The translations under genes were made by a program, and so were the position numbers. Shown piece after piece: positions 7,719-16,004 of a stretch of DNA of 64,000 nt. Source of the DNA: SM23-73-3 sp965369445 (GTDB lineage Bacteria; Zixibacteria; MSB-5A5; SM1-73); assembly GCA_965369445.1 (NCBI GenBank), contig CBDUQU010000001.1:1-64000 (forward strand), in the 5' to 3' direction. The notes below the pieces were generated by a model, which ran no database searches, was not told the DNA's origin, and saw only the letters and a list, made by a program, of their open reading frames with translations. Each line of letters opens with the position of its first letter. Positions within the stretch are counted from its first letter, which is position 1.

Positions 7719-9002
7719 TTACTTTGCGGCTGGGGTTTCGGCAATTTGGCGTTTGCTTTGCAGTATGACATACCAATATAGACCGGCCAAGAGCAGAGAA
7801 TTAGAGAATAACAGGCAGCCGTGTCGACTATAAGTTGACCAATGAGGCAACAGGTTGAAGAATACGACGCTAGATAGCACTACTGACGGCAAAAGCAGGG
7901 CAAGAAACGGCACCCGCTTGAATGATTTGTTTCCGCCACGAAGAATAGTCCAAACTAAGACCACCTGGCAGAACGGTAAATAGACAAAATAGTGAGGCCA
8001 TGCGGTGGTAACAACAAAGGGAATTGAGAGAAAGAGAAAAGAAAAGGCGAGGTACGTCTCATTACTTATTTTCCTCTTTCTCAGCACCCACACACAAAAA
8101 AGGTTCAATAGGAATACAACGAATCCAATTGAGCGCAACGCTTGATACCAGATCTCATGCGAGTCGAGGTTGAATAATCGAACGATGACATGGGGGAAGA
8201 ATTGTGAGTTGATAATGTGTCTGATAGAGAAGCTCACGCTGGTAATATCCTCATATACAAGTCGATGAAAGCGTATGCTTTCACCGGGGCCGATTAACAC
8301 GGACGGTATCAGTACCAGCAAGATAATCGTTGAAACGAGAAATGATGCGATTACAGGCTTGTCTTTCCTGATCACGAAGTAAAGGATGAAGATCGCCGGA
8401 TAGAGTTTTATGGATGTAGCAAGGCCCAGAAGAAAACCTGCAATTAGCTGATGATTCCTGCGGTATGAGAAGAGTGCGCACAGAATGCAGAGGGTTATAA
8501 GACTGCTCACCTGCCCCCAATTCAGATTGTGCAAGACAGGCAAAGAAGTGACGAACAGCACGATATAACTGAAATAAGACAGCTTCAGCCCAGATTCACG
8601 CCAAAGGAAATAGGCCGGGATGAAGCAGAGAAGAAGCACTGCTATCCCTTGTAGCAAACCCCAAAGCCAGACAGCAGTTTGGAACGAGAATGCTCCAAAA
8701 ACAGTCATTACCACGGCGAAGAAAGCAGAGTAGAAAAACCCGCTGACAGGAACCTTGGTTGCGAATAGAACCTCTCCCATCGGATAGTAGCGGTCTATGA
8801 AATCACCGAACAGATACTTTGAATCATCGATGGCCGAGACAAAAGCAGGAACCGTCTTCCACGTTGCATAGTAGTAGGCGAACGTGGCAGCAAACACCGC
8901 AACGGTGAACACAACCAGCGACGGATTTCTACCGATGACACGGGTGAATTGGCGAACCGGCTTACTGGTCAAAGCGGAGATTCTGTTTCGAATTGATGAC
9001 AT
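7719..9002 (-). CDS. GT87 family (DUF2029) polyprenol-linked glycosyltransferase
   Basis: A 427-residue integral membrane protein with about ten or more hydrophobic helices. The first extracytoplasmic loop carries the acidic GT-C type motif (DDSKYLFGDFIDRYYPMGE, residues 59-77). The pattern is that of GT87/DUF2029 transferases, which use polyprenyl-phosphate sugars to elongate envelope glycans. GFLLGLATSIKLYPAIFILY near the middle is the most typical family stretch. The donor and acceptor are unknown. No strong ribosome site precedes the ATG. Fragments of a homocysteine methyltransferase lie on one side and the intact gene lies on the other, so this gene may have been inserted here. Confidence 0.8.
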   Translation of the reverse strand: MSSIRNRISALTSKPVRQFTRVIGRNPSLVVFTVAVFAATFAYYYATWKTVPAFVSAIDDSKYLFGDFIDRYYPMGEVLFATKVPVSGFFYSAFFAVVMTVFGAFSFQTAVWLWGLLQGIAVLLLCFIPAYFLWRESGLKLSYFSYIVLFVTSLPVLHNLNWGQVSSLITLCILCALFSYRRNHQLIAGFLLGLATSIKLYPAIFILYFVIRKDKPVIASFLVSTIILLVLIPSVLIGPGESIRFHRLVYEDITSVSFSIRHIINSQFFPHVIVRLFNLDSHEIWYQALRSIGFVVFLLNLFCVWVLRKRKISNETYLAFSFLFLSIPFVVTTAWPHYFVYLPFCQVVLVWTILRGGNKSFKRVPFLALLLPSVVLSSVVFFNLLPHWSTYSRHGCLLFSNSLLLAGLYWYVILQSKRQIAETPAAK

Positions 9003-9114
9003 GACGATTGACCCACACCCCAGAGTGTCTCTCGGTCCTTTGCACAGCCTAGCTGCGCATTACGCGGCCCCGGCGCATGATCTCACGCGAATGATAGCCA
9101 AAGGATGGGGGAAA

Positions 9115-10029
9115 TCAAGATAATTCCCTGTCTTGAGGGGATCGCCTCTGCCGGTCAACAGTCCTCCTCAAAGCTCTAATATGCTCCGGAGTCGTCCCGC
9201 AGCAGCCCCCAATGATTGACACGCCCAATGAGACAAGCTCTTTGGCTTTCTCCGCCATAAACTCAGGCGTCTCAGGCCAGGCAGGTCTATCGCCCCGCAT
9301 TTCCGGAATACCTGCGTTGGATTGGATGATGATTGGGAGCTTGCTGTACTTCTTAAACTCTTTGGCAATCTCTATCATATTCTCAATGCCGTTGCCGCAA
9401 TTCGAACCTATGATATCGGCTCCTGCCTCTTCCAGCCCTCGCGCGGCCTCTTGGATGCTTGTGCCCATCACTGTGAAGAAACCTTTCGGCGTCAGGTCAA
9501 AGGTCATTGCCGCCATAACAGGAGTCGACGGTGAAACCGTCTTTGCCGCTCTGGTGGCGAGTGTTGCCTCCGTTAAATCGGTCATGGTCTCTATGGAGAT
9601 AGCATCAACTCCGGCGCTGATGAGAGCCTTCATCTGCCTTTCAAAACTACTGTATATCTCCTCAGGCTCAGTGTCCCCATAGGGTTTTAAGAGCTTTCCA
9701 CTCGGCCCGCAGGAAGCGGAGATGTAAGCACGATCCCCCACGACCTTTCTCACCGCCAGGACGGCATTTCTGTTTATCTTTTCTGTTTTGCCGTCCAACG
9801 AATGGAGCGCAAGCCGCAAAGGCGAAGCGCCGAAGGTATTGGTCTGGATTATGTCCGCTCCTGCTTCCAGATAGAGACGGGCGATTTCCTCGAGCACCTC
9901 GGGACGGGTGAGATTAAAAGACTCCGGCGGCTCACCTGGCTTGAGACCGTGATCCATCAGCATAGTCCCCATGGCGCCGTCGGCGACCAGTATCTCGCCG
10001 TCTTTTAACCGCTCAAGCAGATTTTTCAT
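9115..10029 (-). CDS. Homocysteine S-methyltransferase domain protein (MetH N-terminal type)
   Basis: A 304-residue stand-alone homocysteine-binding domain that transfers a methyl group, here probably from a corrinoid protein, to homocysteine to make methionine. The family start ILVADGAMGTMLMDHGL (13-29) and TNTFGAS (63-69) are present. The three zinc ligands are Cys211 (GSNCGNG) and Cys276-Cys277 (IGGCCGTTP). A longer frame reaches 10101, but the ATG at 10029 has an AAAGAAG site and gives the canonical N-terminus. It is the last gene of the corrinoid cluster, 312 bp after the corrinoid protein gene; the gap is filled by repeat sequence. Full MetH also has folate, B12 and activation domains. 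Here those functions are separate genes and the folate domain is absent from the window. Confidence 0.92.
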   Translation of the reverse strand: MKNLLERLKDGEILVADGAMGTMLMDHGLKPGEPPESFNLTRPEVLEEIARLYLEAGADIIQTNTFGASPLRLALHSLDGKTEKINRNAVLAVRKVVGDRAYISASCGPSGKLLKPYGDTEPEEIYSSFERQMKALISAGVDAISIETMTDLTEATLATRAAKTVSPSTPVMAAMTFDLTPKGFFTVMGTSIQEAARGLEEAGADIIGSNCGNGIENMIEIAKEFKKYSKLPIIIQSNAGIPEMRGDRPAWPETPEFMAEKAKELVSLGVSIIGGCCGTTPEHIRALRRTVDRQRRSPQDRELS

Positions 10030-10341
10030 TTCATGTCTTCTTTGAAGGGATCTTTGAGAAACTGCGCAGGGCTGGAAACCCCGCCTACGGCGACTTCTCA
10101 CCCCTCACCCCCGCCTCTGGTGGTTCGACTTCGTTTATCCTGAACGAAGTTGAAGGGCTCACCACCCTGTCTTCGACCCCGCACTTCGTCCTGAGACTCA
10201 GTGTCGAAGGAAGGTCGCTCAGACTCGAGGAGAGCTCGTCGAAGGGCGGGATTTTCAACCTGACCCTCTCCCCCAGAGGAGAGAAAACTTGGTCTTCCCT
10301 CCCTTGACGGGAGGGAATAAAAGGGAGGGTGATTATGTCAA
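10030..10341. repeat. Intergenic block of dispersed palindromic repeats
   Basis: A gene-free stretch between the corrinoid-protein and homocysteine-methyltransferase genes. It holds CTTCGTCCTGAGACTCAGTG-type units also seen at about 57590-57620, and a TTCCCTCCC...GGGAGGGAATAAAAGGGAGGG element (10295-10331) repeated at 23871-23930. These look like REP- or MITE-like elements that landed inside an operon. Confidence 0.6.
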
Positions 10342-10989
10342 TTAATCTGACTCGTTTGCCTTTGTCAGTTTCTTGACACACTCCACTGCGTTAGTGCTGT
10401 CGTAACCGTACCCGTCGGCTCCTATCTGTCGCGCGAATTCCTCCGATACGGGCGCTCCACCGATTATTGTTCTAATCTTGCCTGTCAGACCTTTTTCCTT
10501 TAATAGCTCTAAGGTTCGCTTCATAACCGGCATAGTCGTCGTGAGAAGAGCAGACATCCCGATAATGGAAGCGCCCTCTGTCCTGGCAGCCTCCACAAAT
10601 TTCTCAGGCGAAACGTCGTTGCCCAGGTCGATGACTTCAAAGCCTGCGCCTTTCAGCATGATTCCCACCAGATTCTTACCTATGTCGTGCAGATCACCCT
10701 GAACCGAGCCAATTACCACCTTCCCTACAGTGGGTATCCCCTCCTTGAGGAACAGCGGCCTGAGCACGTCCATCCCTGCATACATCGCCTTTGCAGCAAG
10801 CAGTACCTGCGGAAGGAAGATCTCGTGAGCCTTGTACCTCTCCCCTATTATGTTCATGCCTCCAATCAGGCCCTCATCCAGTATTTCCTTCGGCGGTACT
10901 TTTTGTTCTACTGCCTGTCTGGTCAGCTCAGATACTTTTTCGCCATCGCCTTGCTGTAACCGTTCGGAAATCTCGTTTAGTATCTCCAT
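10342..10989 (-). CDS. Corrinoid (B12-binding) methyltransferase protein, MtbC/MttC type
   Basis: A 215-residue methyl carrier that binds a corrinoid whose cobalt shuttles the methyl group. Residues 1-85 are the helical cap domain (LIGGMNIIGERYKAHEIFLPQVL). Residues 90-210 are the Rossmann-like B12 domain, with the base-off signature D99-L-H101-D-I-G104 (His101 is the axial cobalt ligand). GFEVIDLG and SALLTTTMP motifs follow. Length and architecture match the cognate corrinoid proteins of methylamine and betaine methyltransferases. Its ATG overlaps the stop of the activation-protein gene (TAATG), so translation is coupled. It is predicted to take methyl from the MttB-like protein and pass it to the homocysteine methyltransferase encoded downstream. 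Confidence 0.93.
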   Translation of the reverse strand: MEILNEISERLQQGDGEKVSELTRQAVEQKVPPKEILDEGLIGGMNIIGERYKAHEIFLPQVLLAAKAMYAGMDVLRPLFLKEGIPTVGKVVIGSVQGDLHDIGKNLVGIMLKGAGFEVIDLGNDVSPEKFVEAARTEGASIIGMSALLTTTMPVMKRTLELLKEKGLTGKIRTIIGGAPVSEEFARQIGADGYGYDSTNAVECVKKLTKANESD

Positions 10990-11732
10990 TAGACTACACC
11001 TTTCTTCCTATTGGATCTCGATTCCCCAAACAGCGCCTTTATCCTTTCCTGGCAGGAGCGTGACTTGCAGACGCTGCAGAAGGGATAGGAATCGTCGAAG
11101 AGAAAAATCTCCTTGTCTCCGGCTACCAATACACCCGATATCGATTTCAAAGGTTTCATCAGAAAACTCTCAAGCAGTGCGATTCCAATATCTTCAGGAC
11201 GAAGAAACTCGAAGAGTCTCTTTTGCCCGCTCATGTGCCAGCCGCAGTAACCGGGGCTGAATCTCAATACGCCTTTTGACGGGGTGATTTCTCCTTTTTC
11301 TGAGAGCAGATCGAAATACCTGCTCTCTACCCTGCCGGCTGCCTTATCAGTCCCGGCCGAGGCAACGGAGTCCAGCATACTCCCCAGCGCAAAATCATTT
11401 GCTTTGAACAGCCGGTCTATCTTTTCCGTGACCGTCTCCCCTACTGTAACGGCGAAGAGGGCGAGGTTGTCGGCTTTCGTGATGATCTCATCCAGCGGTG
11501 TGTCCTGTTCATTTAATCCTTCGCCTTTGTAGCGAGCTTTGAATTCAGGAATGGCTATGTCCGAGATGACAGCTCTGGGTTTAGAGAATTCGAGAAAAAG
11601 GTCCATTGCCTTCCCGAGAAGCGTCTTCACGTCCCCAGTTAGCTCTTGGCCGGAAGGGATGCCCTGAGTTTCCAGGACGCTATCCTGGTCTGGCTTTGCT
11701 TCGTCGAGAGGAATTTCGAGTATCCTTCTCAT
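10989..11732 (-). CDS. MetH-type reactivation domain protein
   Basis: A 247-residue stand-alone version of the AdoMet-binding activation domain at the C-terminus of cobalamin-dependent methionine synthase. In MetH this domain reductively remethylates cob(II)alamin after accidental oxidation. LRFSPGYCGW (about residues 157-166) corresponds to the RxxPGY AdoMet-binding motif. The C-terminus carries a cysteine cluster, FCSVCKSRSC, not present in ordinary MetH, which could hold a metal or Fe-S centre for electron supply. Start and stop are interlocked with both neighbours (ATGA with the MttB-like gene, TAATG with the corrinoid gene), which strongly implies one functional unit. Its likely job is to keep the corrinoid protein active. 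Confidence 0.88.
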   Translation of the reverse strand: MRRILEIPLDEAKPDQDSVLETQGIPSGQELTGDVKTLLGKAMDLFLEFSKPRAVISDIAIPEFKARYKGEGLNEQDTPLDEIITKADNLALFAVTVGETVTEKIDRLFKANDFALGSMLDSVASAGTDKAAGRVESRYFDLLSEKGEITPSKGVLRFSPGYCGWHMSGQKRLFEFLRPEDIGIALLESFLMKPLKSISGVLVAGDKEIFLFDDSYPFCSVCKSRSCQERIKALFGESRSNRKKGVV

Positions 11733-13189
11733 AAATCTTTATGAGGCAAGCTCTCCATACCGCAGCGACGAGCCTCTCCCTCCATTAGTTTCGTCAACTC
11801 CTTCTTTGTATCGTCGGGCAGCCTGGAAGGCTCATATTTCCTGATCAGTTTTTCCACCTCGCTGTGTGCTCTCTCTAAGAGCGTCTTGCCGCCCTCCTCC
11901 AGCCATCTGGCTCTGCTCGCCCGATCAATAACCGATCCCGGCAGATGGAACTCTTGCTTGAGATATCGAAGCGTATGTTTCGATATGAGCAGGTGTTTTT
12001 CCTTGAGCAGTTCCTCGAATCTGGGGAGTGACGGAAAATCCTCTTTAGGCTCGATGCCTTTTATCATGCGAAGGGTCATCCCGCAAATTTCGTTGTCCAA
12101 GACGAGCTTCTCCAAGCTCTGGCAGCTTTCGAAATCAAGCATTCCGGGGCCGGATATGTTATTGATACCGGAGAGGGCCGCCAGCGTTGCTCCCATCGAG
12201 GATTCCAGACCGGCCTGGGCGTCAAGCTGTTTGGCATCACTGAGTGATATGTAGGCCTGCGTGGGCATACCCAGGTGTTTTCCGATCTCGTTGTACGCGC
12301 AGTCTATCATCTGCGTCTCCACCGCGCCCATGGGCGTGGTCTCGTATCGAACGTCGAATATGGCCGGCGAGCCGCCGTAAAGAACGGGCGCGCCCGGATT
12401 GGCGAGCTGGCTTATCACCACGCCGCTTAAGGTCTCGGCGGTATGCTGTACCAAAGTTCCCACCAGGGTGACCGGCGCCATGAATCCCGATAAGGGCATG
12501 GAGACGAACTCCACGGGGATTGAATACTGCGCGCAGTCGACAAGATTTTGAGAGGTTACATCGCTCCATTTCAAAGGGGAAGTCGGGCAGCAGGAAAATA
12601 TGGTCAGCGGTTTGGCGGCAAGCTCCTCTTTGGATCCGCGGACGGCAAGCTGCAAGTCCCTCATTATGTTGAATGCCTCGATGGTAAATGCCCCGGTGAC
12701 CACCGGCTTTTCACAGAAAAGAAGCGAAAGGTAAAGCCGGTAGCTGTCTGATATCTTCTCGTGCACGTCGGCGGGTATGAAGGCCGTGCTCTGGGAGGCG
12801 ATGTGATCGAGCCGGCTAACGAGCCTGGCATATCTGACATAATCAGCCGTTGTGGGTCTGCGAATCTTCCCTGTGCCAGAGTCTAAGATATTCAACGCCG
12901 CAGAACCGGGTGTGAAATAGACGTTGTACTCCGAGAAATCGTGCGTTTCCTTGCCCAGGACGTCGAAGAGTTTGAAGGACTCAGGAACCGTCTGCAAGGC
13001 TCGATCGATGATCTCATCCGTGAAAAGGACGTGGTATCCGTCCATCTCTACCTTTGCCCCATGCTCCTGCAGCATTGAGAGAATATTCTTGTTGTGAATC
13101 TCCACGCCGAGCTTGCACAGGACCTCCCTCGCTTCCGAGATTATCCTATCCCTTAGCTCATCATTTAAGAATCTCACCACCGGCCTCAT
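11729..13189 (-). CDS. MttB superfamily methyltransferase (non-pyrrolysine)
   Basis: A 486-residue member of the trimethylamine methyltransferase (MttB) superfamily. Family features include EVLCKLGVEIHNKN at the N-terminus, VYFTPGSAALNILD in the middle, and IDRASRARWLEEG near the end. The frame is uninterrupted, so no amber codon is read as pyrrolysine. Such proteins demethylate quaternary amines (glycine betaine, proline betaine, carnitine and similar) and pass the methyl to a corrinoid protein. The exact substrate cannot be told. A longer frame runs upstream to 13372, but ATG at 13189 has AGGAG six bases away and fits the family length. It is the first gene of the cluster, with a promoter at 13225-13253. 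Confidence 0.9.
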   Translation of the reverse strand: MRPVVRFLNDELRDRIISEAREVLCKLGVEIHNKNILSMLQEHGAKVEMDGYHVLFTDEIIDRALQTVPESFKLFDVLGKETHDFSEYNVYFTPGSAALNILDSGTGKIRRPTTADYVRYARLVSRLDHIASQSTAFIPADVHEKISDSYRLYLSLLFCEKPVVTGAFTIEAFNIMRDLQLAVRGSKEELAAKPLTIFSCCPTSPLKWSDVTSQNLVDCAQYSIPVEFVSMPLSGFMAPVTLVGTLVQHTAETLSGVVISQLANPGAPVLYGGSPAIFDVRYETTPMGAVETQMIDCAYNEIGKHLGMPTQAYISLSDAKQLDAQAGLESSMGATLAALSGINNISGPGMLDFESCQSLEKLVLDNEICGMTLRMIKGIEPKEDFPSLPRFEELLKEKHLLISKHTLRYLKQEFHLPGSVIDRASRARWLEEGGKTLLERAHSEVEKLIRKYEPSRLPDDTKKELTKLMEGEARRCGMESLPHKDL

Positions 13190-13224
13190 CACATGCTCCT
13201 TTCGGATTCGCAAAGGTTCGCCAT

Positions 13225-13253
13225 ATCTTACATCAAAGCTTCGAGAATTGCAA
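13225..13253 (-). promoter_or_regulatory. Sigma-70-type promoter for the corrinoid operon
   Basis: Reading leftwards, TTGCAA (13248-13253), a 17-bp spacer and TAAGAT (13225-13230), about 35 bp before the MttB-like start codon. Each box matches consensus at four of six positions and the spacing is ideal. Predicted only from sequence. Confidence 0.5.
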
Positions 13254-13302
13254 GAGAATATCATGCCCGGTTCGAAGGTTCGGGAAAAATGTAACTTTTC
13301 TG

Positions 13303-13331
13303 TTGACAGTACGTAAGTACTTACGTAAATT
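13303..13331 (+). promoter_or_regulatory. Promoter with overlapping 18-bp palindromic operator
   Basis: TTGACA (13303-13308), a 17-bp spacer and TAAATT (13326-13331) form a good promoter for the MarR-GNAT gene. The spacer is almost filled by the perfect palindrome TACGTAAGTACTTACGTA (13310-13327). Its position makes it a likely repressor site. Autoregulation by the MarR-type protein encoded directly downstream is the simplest reading. It may also influence the divergent corrinoid operon, whose promoter lies about 60 bp away. Confidence 0.7.
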
Positions 13332-13374
13332 GAAAGAAGTTGAACACCGGTATAGAGATGATGGAGGTTCATTC

Positions 13375-14343
13375 GTGGATTTACTAAAGCAACTGGGACC
13401 CTTGGCCCTGGCCAGTCGATTCAGGCGGCTGGCCGACTGGCTGTACAAGGACGGACCCCGCATTTACCGGGAGCGGTCGGCCGATTTCGAGCCCCGCTGG
13501 TTTCCCCTCTTCTACCTTCTCAAGGAATCGGGTTCAGTCTCGGTGACGGCTGCGGCATCGGCGCTGGGATACAGCCATCCGGCGGTCAACCAGATTGCAG
13601 GTGAGATGGCCGTGCGAGGGTTTCTCGAATCGATCAAGGATAAGAAAGACGAGCGTAAGCGTCTCTTGCGCCTGACCAGAAAAGGGAAAGCTGCCGTATC
13701 GCGGTTGGAACCGGTGTGGGCGGATATCGAAGCTGCCGCCGGCGAGCTTGTGACTGAGGCCGGTACTGATTTCTTGGCCGCCGTCGGGCGGCTGGAAGAT
13801 GCCCTGGAAGAAACCGGGGTATACGAGCGGGTGATGCGCCGGGTCAAAAAGCGCCAACTGGAGAGAGTGGAAATCATCGACTACAAGCCGCAGTTCAAAC
13901 GGTATTTCAAGTCGCTCAACCTCGAATGGCTCAAGAAGTACTTCGTTGTCGAGGATGAGGACGAGCAACTGCTCTCCGATCCGTATGGGAGAATCATCAA
14001 GGCGGGAGGGTTTGTTCTATTCGCCCGCCTTGACGGCAAAATAGTGGGTACGACAGCCCTGCTCAAGCATGACAAACATACCTACGAATTGACCAAGATG
14101 GCTGTTGCCAGGCGAGCGCAGGGCCGCCAGGTGGGACGCAAACTTGCACTTGCGGCGATCGAAAGGGCAAAGAAGGCAGGCGCAAAGCGGCTGGTTTTAC
14201 TTACCAGCCCCCCATTGACCGCAGCGTGCAACCTCTATCGCTCCCTGGGTTTCGTGGAGGTATCGCTTGCACAGCCCTGGGCAACTGCCTACAAGCGTGA
14301 ATCAACTGCGATGAGTCTGGATTTGAAGAGAAAAAAACCTTAA
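13375..14343 (+). CDS. MarR-type regulator fused to GNAT acetyltransferase
   Basis: A 322-residue fusion. Residues about 35-140 are a MarR-like winged helix (SVTAAASALGYSHPAVNQIAGEM as the recognition region, then KDERKRLLRLTRKGKAAVSRL as the wing). Residues about 165-310 are a GNAT acetyltransferase with the acetyl-CoA motif RAQGRQVGRKLALAAIERA and the typical ending CNLYRSLGFVEV. Such fusions are known in bacteria, but their substrates are mostly unknown. The start is GTG at 13375, chosen for GGAGG seven bases upstream; the frame is open further upstream but there overlaps the divergent MttB gene. An 18-bp palindrome lies in its promoter. It may regulate itself, the divergent corrinoid operon, or both. 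Confidence 0.88.
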   Translation: MDLLKQLGPLALASRFRRLADWLYKDGPRIYRERSADFEPRWFPLFYLLKESGSVSVTAAASALGYSHPAVNQIAGEMAVRGFLESIKDKKDERKRLLRLTRKGKAAVSRLEPVWADIEAAAGELVTEAGTDFLAAVGRLEDALEETGVYERVMRRVKKRQLERVEIIDYKPQFKRYFKSLNLEWLKKYFVVEDEDEQLLSDPYGRIIKAGGFVLFARLDGKIVGTTALLKHDKHTYELTKMAVARRAQGRQVGRKLALAAIERAKKAGAKRLVLLTSPPLTAACNLYRSLGFVEVSLAQPWATAYKRESTAMSLDLKRKKP

Positions 14344-14363
14344 AACATTAACCAGGAGGCGTT

Positions 14364-15758
14364 ATGAAAAGAGTGTCGATATCCTCGACCTCACGAGCCG
14401 GACTGTTGATGAGAGCACAGTTGTGCGCATTGCTGATCCTGCTGCTGATACCGGCGGGGCTGCTCTCCACATCTGCCAGGGCACAGTCGGCCGGGCAGGA
14501 GCGCCCAGACAGGGTGATCGATGCCCGGATGCAGGCAGAGATCATCGACAGTGTAACCCGGTCATTGAACGAAATCTATGTCTTCCCCGACATGGCTAAG
14601 AAAATGGAGAAACACCTTCGCAAGCAGTACAAGAAGAAAGCATACAAAGACATCACCAGCTTGACCGAATTCACCCAGAAGCTGACCGAAGATTTGGGGG
14701 AGATAAGTCACGATAGACATCTGTGGGTAAGATTCGTGCCCGATGAGATGATGTCTATGTTTGAGGGTGACACCCTCACCGATGAGCAAAAGCAGCGCGA
14801 ATTGGAGGAAAAGCGCAGAGACAACTTCTGCTTCAAGGAGATTAAGTTGCTGGAAGGTAACATTGGCTATGTCGACCTTCGCTGCTTTGCCGGGGCCGCC
14901 GATGCCGGGCCCACGGCCATTGCTACGATGAATTTCTTAGCTTATACTGATGCCATTATATTCGATTTGCGGCAGAACGGCGGCGGCTCACCCAGCATGA
15001 TCCAGCTCATCTCCAGCTACTTCTTCCCCGAGCGGGTTCATTTGAACAGCTTCTATATCCGCAAATCCGATTCGACGAAACAGTTCTGGACCCAAGCCCA
15101 TGTGCAGGGACCCAGAATGAGCGACGTGGATCTCTATGTGCTGACGAGCAACTATACCTTCTCCGCCGCGGAGGAGTTCACATACAACCTCAAGAGCATG
15201 GAGCGGGCCACGATAATAGGAGATACCACTGGGGGCGGGGCTCACCCCATCGAGGTAAAGCCGTTTGCCCACCTGAGTATCGGAATGTCATTGCCGTTTG
15301 GCCGCGCCGTGAACCCGGTCACCGGAACCAACTGGGAGGGCACGGGAATCGCTCCCCATATCGCCGTACCCCAGGAGCAGGCGCTGGACGTGGGACATCT
15401 GGAGGCTCTGAAGAAACTGTTAGAAAAGACCGAAGATGCCGACCGAAAGAACCAGCTTGAGTGGGCCATTGATGGCAAGAACGTAAAACTCAATCCGGTT
15501 ACGGTCGAGGCGAGCCAGTTGCAGAAATACGCGGGCCAATTCGGCCCCAGAAAGTTTTGGGTTGAAGACGGCGCGCTGCACTATCAGCGTGAGGACAGGC
15601 CCGTATACAAGCTCATACCTATGGGCGATCACAAGTTCATGCTGGACGGCCTCGACTATTTCAGGATTCAATTCGTGGAAGCTCCCACCGGCGAGTTCAA
15701 CGAGATGATCGGGCAGTATGACAACGGCCGTACTGACGGCAACAAGAGAGACAAGTAG
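14364..15758 (+). CDS. Secreted S41 family peptidase
   Basis: A 464-residue exported protease of the S41 (C-terminal processing/IRBP-like) family. The signal peptide covers roughly residues 1-40 with a cleavage-type ending SARAQSA. The core begins with helical IIDSVTRSLNEIYVFPD. The strand DAIIFDLRQNGGGSPSMIQL precedes the catalytic loop TSNYTFSAAEEF, with predicted nucleophile Ser267. GDTTGGGAHP and GTGIAPHI complete the fold. There is no PDZ domain between the N-terminal part and the core, as in the S41B-like secreted hydrolases. An AGGAGG site precedes the ATG. It lies 20 bp after the MarR-GNAT gene and may be co-transcribed. A palindromic repeat follows the stop. Confidence 0.88.
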   Translation: MKRVSISSTSRAGLLMRAQLCALLILLLIPAGLLSTSARAQSAGQERPDRVIDARMQAEIIDSVTRSLNEIYVFPDMAKKMEKHLRKQYKKKAYKDITSLTEFTQKLTEDLGEISHDRHLWVRFVPDEMMSMFEGDTLTDEQKQRELEEKRRDNFCFKEIKLLEGNIGYVDLRCFAGAADAGPTAIATMNFLAYTDAIIFDLRQNGGGSPSMIQLISSYFFPERVHLNSFYIRKSDSTKQFWTQAHVQGPRMSDVDLYVLTSNYTFSAAEEFTYNLKSMERATIIGDTTGGGAHPIEVKPFAHLSIGMSLPFGRAVNPVTGTNWEGTGIAPHIAVPQEQALDVGHLEALKKLLEKTEDADRKNQLEWAIDGKNVKLNPVTVEASQLQKYAGQFGPRKFWVEDGALHYQREDRPVYKLIPMGDHKFMLDGLDYFRIQFVEAPTGEFNEMIGQYDNGRTDGNKRDK

Positions 15759-15808
15759 CACTCGTGGGTTGGAGGCCTCGTGCGCCCGACACCATCAAAC
15801 CCTCTAAA

Positions 15809-15860
15809 CTCACCCCCCTTAATCCCCCTCTCTTCTTAAGAGAGGGGGCACGGGGGTGAG
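15809..15860. repeat. Palindromic dispersed repeat (CTCACCCCC family)
   Basis: A near-perfect inverted repeat reading CTCACCCCC...CCCCCTCTC and back as GAGAGGGGG...GGGGGTGAG. Related copies lie at 53551-53606 and 57441-57485, with fragments near 24535-24625. It may act as a transcription terminator after the S41 gene, but its recurrence suggests a REP- or MITE-like element. Confidence 0.65.
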
Positions 15861-16004
15861 TTCTCTGCTTAGGATAGCGGTTGCCCAGACGCCCGGACGG
15901 GCCCGTCTGGGGGCACGTCCGCGCATCCCTACCCTTTTTCTCCGGGCAAGAGTGCAACTCCTGCCCGAGCTCAGAACTTGTGTAACCCTGAAGAGGAGGA
16001 AATC

